NCBI RefSeq assembly: GCF_000940805.1
Contig: NZ_CP007142.1
Location: forward strand, 3,882,593-3,946,592
Direction: 5' to 3'
From: Gynuella sunshinyii YC6258
GTDB lineage: Bacteria; Pseudomonadota; Gammaproteobacteria; Pseudomonadales; Natronospirillaceae
DNA: 64,000 nt
The notes under the pieces were generated by a model. That model was not told the origin of the DNA, made no database searches, and worked only from the letters and a program-made list of their open reading frames with translations. Of the stretch, positions 10,301 to 18,500 are shown one piece after another; position 1 is the first letter of the stretch; each line of letters opens with the position of its first letter. A program made the position numbers and the translations under genes.

Positions 10301-11280
10301 TGAATGGCAACCAGTGAACTGGAACAGGCCGTCTCAATCGGCTCGCTCGGACCATGAAAATCGAGGAAGTAACTCATGCGGTTCGGGCCGACCGACGGCA
10401 CCACACTGGTGGCCGAGTAACCTTCGATGCCCGTGCCGGATTCCGCCACCCGCTGCTCATAACCGGTTCCCCCGGTGCCAACAAAAATCGCGGTGTCAGA
10501 ACCGGCCAGCGCAGCAGCGGCATAACCGGCGTCTTCCAGGGCCATCCAGCTGTAGGTCATCAGCAGTCGCTGCTGCGTATCCATGACTTCCGCCTCGCGC
10601 GGCGAAATACCGAAGAACAAAGGATCAAACTCGGCAATGCCGTCGATAAAACCGCCCCATTTGATATTGCATTTGTCAGCCTGTTGCGCCGGATCCCCGT
10701 ACCAGGCCTGCCAGGACCAGCGGTCAGCGGGAATTTCCCGGATAGCATCGGTGCCGTTTTGCAGGTTGTGCCAGTAATCCTGCAGATTTCTGGCGGCCGG
10801 AAAGCGACCGCTGATGCCGATGATGGCAAATGCAGACGGTCCGTTTTCGGCGGCCGCCGGAATGGTCTCTATGGTCTGCTTTGCCGTTGCCCGACTGAGA
10901 CCTGGTAATGGCTTTGTCGGGCGCATGCTTTCAAGAAAGCGGGTTGAGTCGGGAGTCGTCACGCTCATCACTGCCTGGGCAGTTTCCGTTACGACAGGCA
11001 CCGGCGTTTCATCGCCTTCGCCAGCAGCAAAAGCCTGTGGATATTCCTGCAACAGATAATCCGTCAGAGCGTTGATGGTGGTGTATTCAAAAAACAGCGC
11101 CGGATTCAGGGCCAGCTGATACGTCTCATTCAACTGATTGGTAAACCGGGTCAGGGTGATTGAATCAAAGCCGAATTCACTGAAATCGTCATCGCCATCG
11201 ATCATCTGCGAATCGATCTCCAGTAACCCGGAAATCGCGGATGACAGTATGTTTTTTACGGTATCAAAGGCTTGTTTCAT
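1..11280 (-). CDS. Trans-AT polyketide synthase, module 13 ACP through module 16 KS (3' end outside window)
   Basis: PKS subunit open for 3,760 codons from ATG 11278-11280 to the left edge. Order by approximate residue: ACP (6-80, Ser 40); KS (148-586, Cys 319); KR 744-1157; ACP (Ser 1237); KS (1317-1748, Cys 1492); DH 1942-2227; KR 2267-2710; C-methyltransferase 2777-3104; ACP (Ser 3203); KS (3305-3744, Cys 3481); linker continuing off-window. The start overlaps the upstream stop as ATGA and has only a weak purine-rich stretch before it, so translation is probably coupled to the preceding gene. The protein begins directly with the carrier domain that completes the upstream KS-DH-KR module; no separate docking helices precede it. 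No AT domain was seen. It supplies one beta-hydroxy unit and one alpha-methyl unsaturated unit before a further extension. Confidence 0.96.
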   Translation of the reverse strand, partial: MKQAFDTVKNILSSAISGLLEIDSQMIDGDDDFSEFGFDSITLTRFTNQLNETYQLALNPALFFEYTTINALTDYLLQEYPQAFAAGEGDETPVPVVTETAQAVMSVTTPDSTRFLESMRPTKPLPGLSRATAKQTIETIPAAAENGPSAFAIIGISGRFPAARNLQDYWHNLQNGTDAIREIPADRWSWQAWYGDPAQQADKCNIKWGGFIDGIAEFDPLFFGISPREAEVMDTQQRLLMTYSWMALEDAGYAAAALAGSDTAIFVGTGGTGYEQRVAESGTGIEGYSATSVVPSVGPNRMSYFLDFHGPSEPIETACSSSLVAIHRAIRAIESGDCSMAIAGGVNSLVYPAAYISFNKAGMLCEDGRCKVFSDQANGYVRGEGVGMLVLKPLAAAEADGDHIYAVIRGSGENHGGRANSLTAPNPNAQAALLQTVYQRAGIDPATVSYIEAHGTGTELGDPVEINGLKKAFKHLYQQFGSTMPAANYCGVGSVKSNIGHLEMAAGMASVLKVVLQLKHRTLVKTLHCDTINPYIELADSPFYIVRENRDWEALTAADGQPLPRRAGVSSFGFGGVNAHVILEEYQPAAATNDHQEEVLMVLSARDDERLRVYARRLLNHLRDHDDQSLADLAFTLQTGRNAMDARLAVVATDRQALISTLQGFVDQQTDIPSCWHGQAAGQETVSDELQDALQQRRHDLLAQAWVSGADIDWNRLYQHRRPRRVSAPTYPFETTEYWMPLSAGGQLQMQLQWQPEAPVSTVPAAIPDRHLIWLCGAGEALQQAISAQFPKADIECLHADTDDLAARYHQYAEQLLTRLQALDTQAPTLIQIVIHGQDADQALAGLYGGLLSAHQEYPALTGQLLLADQPDDHQRILQWLSMAGQSGQMAITRLHQDQLLWPQWHETEPQSAAEMPWRDHGVYLITGGNGGLGLLFAREIARQASWPTLVLCGRSAANDELERAFEVLRDAGATVLYRALDVADREAVDALMAELQTLTGGLNGIIHSAGVLSDQLILNKTPEQMHGTLTPKVDGLINLDQSSRAFTLDFLAVFSSLTAVTGNVGQLDYALANSFMDRYVHHRNERVAAGECHGRSVAINWPLWADGGMQIDDHARLALTDATGIIPLSCMAGFQAFYRALASEGSQWLVVEGDSSRLRKQFAAGLNGQMIETALEEDFESAECEETFEFIETAIDNSTLYDKTARRLKQLFAEVTRIKTARIDIDTALEQYGIDSIMITQLNRRLGEVFGELSKTLMYEYQSLAQLAEYFVSAHREACVRWTGLSASTVVKTRKAAVPKSRRSPVPSQSTIDAGAAIAVIGLSGRYPQAADLEEYWQNLVAGKDCIREIPAERWSLEGFYHPDRHQAQELGASYCKHGGFIDGFAEFDPLFFGISPLEAANIDPQERLFLQSSWHTLEDAGYSRERIARQHQGRVGVFAGVTKTGFELYGPILWQHGEQVLPRISFSSLANRLSYFMNFDGPSMPIDTMCSSSLTAIHEACEHLRRGDCELAIAGGVNLYLHPACYIELSAAQMLSQRGVCRSFGEGGDGFVPGEGVGTALLKPLAAAEADGDRIYAVIRASAINHGGKTNGFTVPNPTAQARLIRKTLSRAGINARDVSYIEAHGTGTQLGDPIEVTGLTQAFAADTAETGYCALGSVKSNIGHLEAAAGIAGLTKIILQMQHQQLVPSLHAQTLNSNINFERTPFVVQQTLSDWALARAGQRRIAAISSFGAGGANAHVIVEEYPQPQIVPSAVSPESAMVLLSARDETRLLEAVRDLQVFIEHHPQVDLFDLAYTLQVGREAMDERLGLVVDSLETLQQRLRSVLDGDTDIDDGYRGRASEFKGATAIFSADDDLRDTLDTWMARHKFTRLVELWSKGVTVSWEKLYQDHNLLARRPNIIRLPLYPFARQRIWVTDHLPTAAFMPSAGKTAAVSSAGFLHPLLHRNTSTFAEPRFSSTFDGSEFFLADHQVNGQGVLPGVAYLEMARAAILEAAALEQPEALTLTLQQVVWLRPFTVAVPPQPLHISLSTEDGQHIDYQIYSDANTEKLLHSQGQGLLQTLTAAPVQDLAALKAAHGEGELSGAQCYELFTAMGIDYGPCHRGIDCVYLGQSSVLARLQLPESLVTGAGTYVLHPCLMDSALQATLAMNLSQGDSGNLRPVLPFSVDRIQLHIAADSAVMSTGRELWVHIREAGTSKDIQKLNIEILAGDGTTFASFYGFSARVLDTVGVSALTATAPVDDLVGELLALPVWEAVLPTPKLDKSSVTPGSGTLLFGATEPVRRLITGTFPSVRIADIDFTDDVEALMALLQRHQPVTHLIWVAPGYDSEAIDAGLGAAHHRTITAFFRLIKAMLALEYGTRPVNWTIITFAAQGLDHEVEQVDLSASGLHGLIGTMAKEYELWNIRLLDLERRFANGGDWPLATLFAAPFDPYGRPLLYRCAPGQRLGQWYRQQLSPYLPQATDALSPVTAYRHQGVYLVIGGAGGIGFAWTEHLARKYQARIIWVGRRPLDETLNRQLDAIAGIGPRPEYFSADCSDVEALAQVRDEINRRYGRICGVVNAAIVLRDQSLAQMEEVRFHEGLRAKVDVSIAVASVFAGEALDFLLVFSTLAAFTRPPGQCNYIAGSVFQDALSRRLARQWSCPVKTINWSFWGNVGVVATESYRDRMAALGVASIEPKDGWRALDNLLNAPVDQLAYMKTASTTGLTGLAAHERTGSYPGETAIKTALPKDLSVQHTDALALARHAGEQMDAIEPLVCRVLMAELSTLPVIEDGYIRPSRLPAEVSGQYRQWFDKSMDYLVKGGFLSHSQSDLQLTAAAQAAVAAGAGQLWQEWDDHKQQWAGNRALAAQAALMEATLRSLTDILTGVRLATDVMFPQSSMELVEPVYKNNPVADYFNLQVTEALLSCLAPRLQNNAMSQRAIRILEVGAGTGGTSAGVFQALQPYQSYIAEYCYTDLSKAFLQHAEDHYRDVAPYLHCAIFNADKALAEQGIDPGAYDVVIATNVLHATSNISRTLRNVKAALKTGGVLILNEMSDTPLFSHLTFGLLDGWWLYEDKALRLPGSPALQSSAWDWVLKCEGYHQVTFPVQPAHYLGQQIIVASSDGTVRQSQSATPAVASMPAPEPEAVAVPVVEPVLPPPAALPRNTGTAGNHSYDGGRLRDRASNYFAALIARTLKMNSREINPAEALETYGLDSILAVKLTNALAEHFEGVSSTLLFECQSVNALVDHFIDTQHDVLVKVLGLENPIPATPAAVLPAVTPSVAATSTSTAVTIRTSRPVTLSQPAQPAASPTVEPNSAIAIIGLSGRYPMADDLDAYWQNLANGVNCVTEIPASRWAWQDYFEADPATAQSEGKMYSRWGAFINGFDEFDPLFFAISPRETYNMDPHERLFIEICWHAIEDAGYTRAELNSRYNSNVGVFVGLSKYDFGIHGPDLWAAGEQLFPRTSFCSVANRVSYLFNFNGPSIPIDTMCSASLTAIHEACEYLRRGDCEVAIAGGANMYLHPSSYVELCTALMLSVDGVCKSFGTGGNGFVPGEGVGAVVLKPMDRAVADGDHIYALIRASSVNHGGKTNGYTVPNPTAQAALIARTIDKAGIDARAISYVEAHGTGTELGDPIEVSGLTRAFRRQTDDNGFCALGSVKSNVGHLEAAAGIVGLTKIILQMQHQQLVPSLHSEVLNPKIDFASTPFVVQQSLAEWPRPQLEINGVMQERPRMAGLSSFGAGGSNAHAIIEEYCADEHRPQALFNADDG
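1555..7331 (-). other. Module 15: KS-DH-KR-cMT-ACP
   Basis: KS 7331-6038 (DTMCSSS, Cys 6805-6807). DH at about 5455-4600 is complete: HQVNGQGVLP, IDYGPCH and HPCLMDSALQ. KR at about 4480-3150 has GGAGGIG near 3825 and the active Tyr in CNYIAGSVF, but the usual catalytic Ser is Thr (FSTLAA) and the tetrad Asn is Ser. The C-methyltransferase at about 2950-1970 has EVGAGTGGTS near 2475 and FGLLDGWW. The ACP is YGLDSI (Ser 1672-1674). The expected product is alpha-methyl, and probably alpha,beta-unsaturated if the KR works. Confidence 0.9.
7430..10836 (-). other. Module 14: KS-KR-ACP
   Basis: KS 10836-9523 (ETACSSS, Cys 10324-10326). No DH follows the YPFETTEYW linker near 9080. KR at about 9050-7810 has GGNGGLG near 8500, FSSLTA and YALAN, with HSAGVLSD. 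The ACP is YGIDSI (Ser 7570-7572), followed by CVRWTG. A beta-hydroxy unit is expected, as from modules 1 and 5. Confidence 0.91.
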
Positions 11281-14200
11281 AGTTGACTCGTCTCTTGGGT
11301 CGTTGGCAGCACGGGCGTGGTAACGGTGTTGGAGTGCTGCGAAACCGGGATATTGGTAAACGTCTGGTGAACGGATGACGGCGTGGCATGGGTGCGGGAA
11401 AACAACAGCGACTCAATCCGCCCGATATCGCCATGAAGAACTGCGGTCTGGCTGCCACCGCAGCGCAGACAGTCATGGAATACCCGCAGTCCGGTTGCGG
11501 CGGGCATGATTTTCATCCCGGTACGCAGCTCCATCAGTCGCTGATCTTCGGCGCTGATGCCCATGCCTTCGCTTTGCCATAAAGGCCAGTTGATGGAAAT
11601 GGCGGTGCCATGGCGCAGCCCCTGTCTTTGCAGGTGGTTGCGATAGTCGGCCCAGGCATCCATAAAACCATTGGCGGCACCGTAGTCCGCCTGACCAACA
11701 CTGCCAAAAGCGCCGGCCAGGGAGGAAAACAATGCGATAAATTCGAGTTCAAGGTCGCGACTGGCTTCGTCCAGATGAATCAGGCCGGTGACCTTCGGTG
11801 CCAGCACCGCCTCCAGTTCACGGCTGTCTTTGTGGCGCAGCAGGGCGTCCTGAATTACTCCGGCACAATGCAGGATGGCGGTCAGTCTGCCGTGATCCGC
11901 CACCACCGCACGGATCAGTTCACGGCTGTCTTCAGCACTGCTGAGGTCGGCACGGCGGTACTCAGCTCTGGCACCATGACCACGCAGCGTCTCAATCAAG
12001 CCATCAATGCGATGATCCGGCTGTGACCGGCCAACCAGAATGATGCTGCTGTGAGTCAGCGTGGCGGCAATATCGGCGGCCAGCAGCTGTCCCAATCCGC
12101 CGGCACCACCGGTGATCAGATACACCCCGCCTTCACGCCAGGCCAAGGTGTCTGCCGGCCCTTGCACTGGTAGCACCGGCATGGGTTGCCAGTCCTGCCA
12201 ATACAGCACCTGATCACGCTCGCGCAAATCGGCATAGGGCCGTTCGGCTGCCTGTTGCAGATATTCGGGCAGCTGCGCCACAGAGGCATCATCGGTGCTG
12301 AGTGCCAGCAACTGGGTGCGCAGCTTGGGATATTCCTGGGCAGCGCTTTTCAGCAGTCCGGAAAGCCCCTGAAACAGGCTTTGATGGGGTTTTGACTGAA
12401 TCACTACCAGCTGAATCAACTGATTAGCGGACGTCTCTTGAGTCCACTGCTGAATCAAGGCCAGCACATCGGCGCAGGCCTGCTGATAGGCCATAGCGAT
12501 ATTTTCGGTCGCTGCGGGCAGAGTCAGCCCCTGACAATCGACTTCCGGCAGCTGCCGGTTCAGTGCGGTGATCAGCCGGCTGACCGGAAACTCACCAAAA
12601 CTGCACAGAATCACATGATGGCTGGATGCTCTGGCCACTGCTTCTTCATGCGCAGCGGACGCCACTTCAACCCACCTGGGTTGCAGTAACAACGTTTCAG
12701 CTTCGACCGCAGGCCGGGCCAGCACAGGCACCGGTGCCTGTGCCACAGGGCTTTCAATCGTGGCGGTGCTGTCGATGGTCGTCGTGCCGTCGAACCGCCG
12801 GCAGGTGAATTTACGAATCGCCACACAGACATTGCCGGCGTCATCGCACAGATCCATATCGAGGGTCAGATTGCCATCGCGTCCGCCATTCCCGTTGCCG
12901 GTGCCATGACGGCTTTGGCGTATCCACACCCACATGTCCGCCTGGCACGGCCGGATCAGCGCCAGACTGCCCAGAGCAAACGGCAGACCGGGGCCTGAAC
13001 CATCGGCATCACTGTTTCTCAGGGCAAATCCAATGGACGCCTGGAACGCCGAGTCCAGCAATCCCGGATGCAGCACATAACCCGGCTCGGCAGTGAGCAG
13101 CTCCGCAGGCAATTGCAGCCGCGCCAGCACACCCTGCTGACCGGTATACAGCGCCTGAATACCGCGATGCGCCGGGCCATAGTTGAGGCCGGCAGAAGCA
13201 AATAACTGATAACAGCGCCCGGCATCGATCACGCCATCCCGACAGTGCTGTTGCAGAGCGGCAATATCGAGCGCAGACGGCAGTTCGGCCACATCCAGAT
13301 CGATACGGCCCTGACAGTGAAGCTGTTCCCCATCGCTGCACACTTCAAAGCCCAGCTGTTCATGGCTCATCGCCGTCAGACGGATATGAATGTCATCGTT
13401 ACCCGTGGCGAAAAACGGTGTCAGCCAGACCACGTTATGCAAGGTCAGCGAGCGTGGCTGATCGGGATTATCGAGTTCCAGCGCCCGGGCGGCGGCGGCC
13501 CTGGCCATTTCCAGATAGGCGGCACCGGGCAGCACTGCACGGCCGTGCACACGGTGATCATTGAGGAAGAACTCGCTGCCCCGGAAACGCGAACTGTAAC
13601 GCTGTTGCAGCAGTGATGAAGTATTGCGATGCAACAATGGATGCAGTCTGGTTTCGGTCTGCTGTAACGGGGCTTCCGCACTTTCGCGCACGATCCAGTA
13701 ACGTTCATGGGAAAACGGATATACCGGCAGTTCCAGGGTCCGCAGTCCGGGCTGGCCAAGCCAGTACTGCGACCAGTCGATTTCCAGGCCCTGTACCCAG
13801 AGCTCCAGCAGTTTGTGGAACTTGCCGCGCTGCATCCACTTGTCTACGGCTTCACGCAGTTCCTCATCCTCGGTAAACGCGCTGACCGTGGCCCGTCCCT
13901 GACGGACCTGGCCGCGATAGCAGTCTGCCAGGCTGCTTTCTCCGTTCAGCAGAGCCTGTAACTGGCCCAGCAACTGCTCGTAACTGCTGACCAGCAGCCC
14001 CAGACGCTGTTCCATGGCATCCCGCCCAACCTGTAAGGTGTAGGCCAGATGCGGTAGTTGAGTTTCGGGATGATCCTGCAGGTAATCGTGCAACTGACGG
14101 ATGCGGGCCTGCAATTCAGCTTCGGTACGGGCCGACAGCAGTACTGCCAGCGGAGCGGTCGAAGCCGTTTCGGTATGGGTTTCGGGTGCCTGATATTCCT

Positions 14201-15500
14201 CGATGATCAAATGCGCATTGGCACCGCCGGCGCCAAACGATGACAGCCCGGCAATGCGCGGTATCTCCTCGCCTCTGGCGTTCTGAGGTCGCGGCCATGC
14301 AGTCAGTTGCCGCTGCACCACAAACGGCGTCCGGGCAAAATCGATGTTCGGATTCAGAGTCTCGGCATTCAGACTGGGCACCAGCTGTTGATGCCGCATT
14401 TGCAGCAGAATCTTGGTCAGACCGGCAATGCCGGCGGCGGCTTCGAGGTGACCGATGTTGGATTTGGCGGATCCCAGGGCGCAGAAGCCGTTGTCATCGG
14501 TATCGCCTCTGAAGGCCTGCACCAGACCGGTGATCTCGATGGGATCACCCAACTGAGTCCCGGTGCCATGGGCTTCGATGTAACTCAGTTCACTGGCCTT
14601 GAGGCCGGCTTTATGCAGTGCTGCGGCAATGAGCTCGCCCTGGGCATTGGGATTGGGCACGGTGTAACCATTGGTTTTGCCACCGTGGTTGATATGACTG
14701 GCGCGGATCAGACCATGGATCGGGTCACCATCGGCCTGCGCCGCCGTCAGCGGCTTCAGCACCACCACGCCGACGCCTTCACCGGGCACAAAGCCATCGC
14801 CATCGGCACCAAAGCTTTTGCACTGACCTTCACGGGACAGCATGTTGACCGCACAGAGACTGATGTAACTGGCCGGATGCAGATAGAGATTGACGCCACC
14901 GGCGATAGCAACCTCGCAGTCACCCCGGCGCAGATACTCACAGCCCTCATGAATGGCGGTCAGGGAGGAGGAGCACATGGTATCCACCGCCAGACTCGGA
15001 CCACGCAGATTCATAAAGTATGAAAAACGATTGGCCACTGAACTGAACGAGGTACGGGGCAGCATCGCCTCACCCTGACGCCACAGCTCGGTGCCATACA
15101 GTTCATAGCCGGTCTTGGTAATGCCGGCGATGACGGCCACCTGCCCCTGGTGGCGGCTGGCAAAGCGCTGACGGCCATAACCGGCGTTTTCGCAGGCATG
15201 CCAGCAGCATTCCAGGAACAGTCGTTCCTGCGGGTCCATGATACGGGCTTCCAGCGGCGCAATGCCAAAAAACAGCGGATCGAAATCGGCGTAACCATCG
15301 ATGAATCCGCCCCATTTGCAGTAACTTCTGCCCTGTTTCGCTGCCGTTTCCGGATCTTCGACGTAAAAATCAGCCATCGACCAACGCTCCGCCGGCACTT
15401 CAGCAATGCTGTTGCGACCGTGTTGCAGATTGTCCCAGAAGCCTTCCAGATCCGCCGCCTGAGGATAACGGCCACTGATACCGATGATGGCGATGGGCTC
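11040..15500 (-). other. Module 13, split: KS-DH-KR // ACP
   Basis: KS 15500-14193 (AVDTMCSSS, Cys 14973-14975) has ACENAGYG where the other KSs have EDAGY. DH at about 13650-12795 has HRVHGRAVLP, LNYGPAH and HPGLLDSAFQ. KR at about 12700-11400 has GGAGGLG, LFSSLAG and YGAAN. The protein ends after a Thr/Ser/Gln-rich tail, and the ACP (FGFDSI, Ser 11161-11163) is the first domain of the next gene. A double bond is expected. A break between KR and ACP requires specific subunit contact. Confidence 0.9.
11277..11280 (-). promoter_or_regulatory. ATGA stop-start overlap (translational coupling)
   Basis: On the minus strand, ATG (11280-11278) and TGA (11279-11277) overlap. The upstream bases AAGAGACGAG give at best a weak Shine-Dalgarno match. 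Coupled re-initiation would keep KS-DH-KR and its missing ACP in step. Confidence 0.8.
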
Positions 15501-18500
15501 GGCGTAGCCGACCGGTTGCGGCCGCGAAACCGCCTGAACAGTGGCAGTACGGGGCGCGGAGACTGACATCTGAGGCGTCGCCGCAACAGCCGTTTCGCCA
15601 AGCCAGCGCCGGCAGGCCTCGCCATGACTGCGACAGAAATAATCAGCCAGCGCATTCAAGGTCTGATGTTCAAACACCAGGGTTTTGGACAAACCGCCGA
15701 AGATAGCTGCCAGCTGCTCGTTCAACTGCTTCACCAGCAATGAATCCAGACCATACTGCTCGAAGCTTTCGTAGGGATCGATATCGGTTTCCGCGATCTT
15801 GGTCAGGCGGCTGAACAAGCCGGTCAGGCGCTGGCGCACCCGGGGCAGTAACAAATCCTGAACATGGCCGGCAGTCACCGGCTGGCTGACGGTCCGGGTA
15901 GCTGCCGGCGACGACTGCATGCCGATCCAATGACGGATACGGGCAAACGGATAACCTGGCAGCGCCAGACGCCGGGGCCGGCGTGGCAGGCGCTGATACA
16001 GCACCGGCCAGTCGATATCGTGGCCCTGGCACCAACTGTCCCGCAAGGCTTCCAGTTGACCCTCGGTCAGCCAGTCAGCCAACTGAGAGGCAGATACCTC
16101 TGGCTGGCTGCTGCCCACCGCCGTGCGCCGGGAACGGGCATTGCCGAGCACATAGCGTTGTCCGGCCGCAGTGCCGGCAACGAACTGTTGCAGTACTTCC
16201 AACAGCTCAGCGCGACTGCTGACGACCATGGCCAGGCGCTCGTCCATGGCATCGCGGCCCAGTTGCAGGGTATAGGCGAGATCGATCAGGCGGGTGTCTT
16301 CATGACTACCGAGCCAGTCCTGCAACCGTTCGGCCCGTTCACGCAACTGTTCCGGAGTTCTGGCCGACAGCGGGATCAGCACTGCGGTGTCCGGATCTGC
16401 CGACGACAACGACAACGGCTGGTACTCTTCCAGTACTACGTGGGCGTTGACACCGCCAAACCCGAAGGAACTGACGCCAGCCCGGCGCGGCAGTGCCACA
16501 CCATTGGCATCGTATACAGGTTCCCAGGGCCGGTTCTCGCGTACCAGATAAAACGGTGAATCGTGCAGGTCGATATGGGGGTTGATGTCGTCGCAGTGCA
16601 AGGTGCTGACCAGGGTCTGATGCTTCATTTGCAGCAGCACTTTGATGACGCCGGCCACCCCGGCGGCCAGTTCCAGGTGACCAATGTTGGTTTTCACCGA
16701 ACCAACACCGCACTTTGAAATAAATTCTTGTTTTTCAATGGCTTGCAATGATTTTGAAGAATTAACTTTAGATTCAGCAGCTAACTTGTCTGAATTTATA
16801 GATTCTGTAGTTTTATTGATCAGTTGATCAGAAAGCGCTTTAAAAGCATCTTTTAATCCTTTGATTTCTATGGGGTCACCCAAAGGCGTTCCTGTTCCAT
16901 GGGCTTCGATATAGCCGACCGTCCGGGGATCGATACCGGCCTGACGATAAGCCGCCAGCAACAGCGCCGTCTGGGCTTTGGGATTGGGTGCGGTCAGGGA
17001 ATTGGCCCGACCGCCATGGTTCTCGGCACTGCCGCGAATGACGCCGTAGATGTGGTCACCATCGGCTTCGGCGGCGGCCAGCGGTTTGAGCACCAGGATG
17101 CCCACGCCTTCGCCACGGACATAGCCGTCAGCCTGACTGGAAAAGGTCTTGCAGCGGCCATCGTGACTGAGCATACCGGCCTTGGTGAAACTCATATGCA
17201 GTAACGGCGATACCAGGGTATTGATACCGCCGGCAATGGCCAGATCACAACCACCGGTAGCCAGGGTCAGCATGGCCCGGTGAATGGCCACCAGAGAGCT
17301 GGAACAGGCGGTTTCAATGGGTTCACTGGGGCCGTGCAGGTTGAGCATGAAACTCATACGGTTAGGACCGACCGATGGCACCACGCTGGTGGAGGAATTC
17401 CCCTCCACCGGGGTACCCGCGCTGGCCAGCACCTGCTCATAACCGGTGGCACCGGTGCCCATGAAAATGGCGGTCTGACTGCCGGAAAGGCTCTGGGCCG
17501 AATAACCGGCATCTTCAATGGCCTGCCAGACAAAGGTCATCAACAGCCGCTGCTGCGGGTCCATCAGCTCCGCTTCACGCGGCGAGATACCGAAGAACAG
17601 CGAATCGAACTCATCGATGCCTTCCATGAATCCGCCCCATCGGACATCCGGATAGTCCTGCCAGCGCCAGCGCCACGCGGGGATCTCACTGATGCAATGG
17701 CGGCCGTTTACCAGGTTCTGCCAGAAGCCATCAAGATCATCGGCACCGGGGAATCGGCCGCTCATGCCAATCACCGCAACAGCGGGCGCCTGTTGCGCCG
17801 CCGGTGCACTCACCACTGGCTGGACCCGTCCCGCAGCCTGACGGCGACTGGAACGCCGGGTCACCAGTGCCGCCGGTTCCGGAGTGATATCAGCGGCAAC
17901 CGATGACACCACCGCACCCGGCTCTGGCTGACTGACCACCACATCGGCATGATGCTCCAGCAGATAGTCTGCCAGCTGCCGAACGGTGGGATATTCAAAG
18001 AACAGCGTCGGACTCAGACTCAGGCCATAGTGATCATTCAAGCGGTTGGTAAACCCGGTCAGGGTCAGGGAATCAAACCCAAAGGCACTGAGTTCTTCAT
18101 CGATATCGATGTTCTCAAGGGCAATATCCAGCAGCGCGGAAATACATTCAGACAGTACCAATCGGACCTGTTGCAGCGCCTGCGCAGAGTCTCCCTCGGC
18201 ACCAGTCCGCACCGGTGACGCTGGAACGACCACAGGCTCAGCAGCCGTGGTCGGCCCTTCACTGCCACCAATACGCGCTGCCAGGGTGGCTACCGGCTCG
18301 TTAACCCGCAGTGCCGGCAACAGCAGCCGTTGCATCGCTGCGACATCGCCCTGCACCACTAACGCCTGCGAGGCTCCCGCAGCCAGACACTGATACAACG
18401 CCTGTACCCCGGCCGGCGTCTGCAATGGCTCCATACCGGTATGCTGGCGGATCAGTCGCTCATTGCCGGCATCCACGCCCATGCCACCCTCACGCCATAG

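Noticed and set aside
16711-16870. AT-rich patch as an insertion sequence, promoter or intergenic remnant
   Set aside because: It has no terminal inverted repeats or target duplication that I can see, and it continues the KS frame with conserved residues at both ends.
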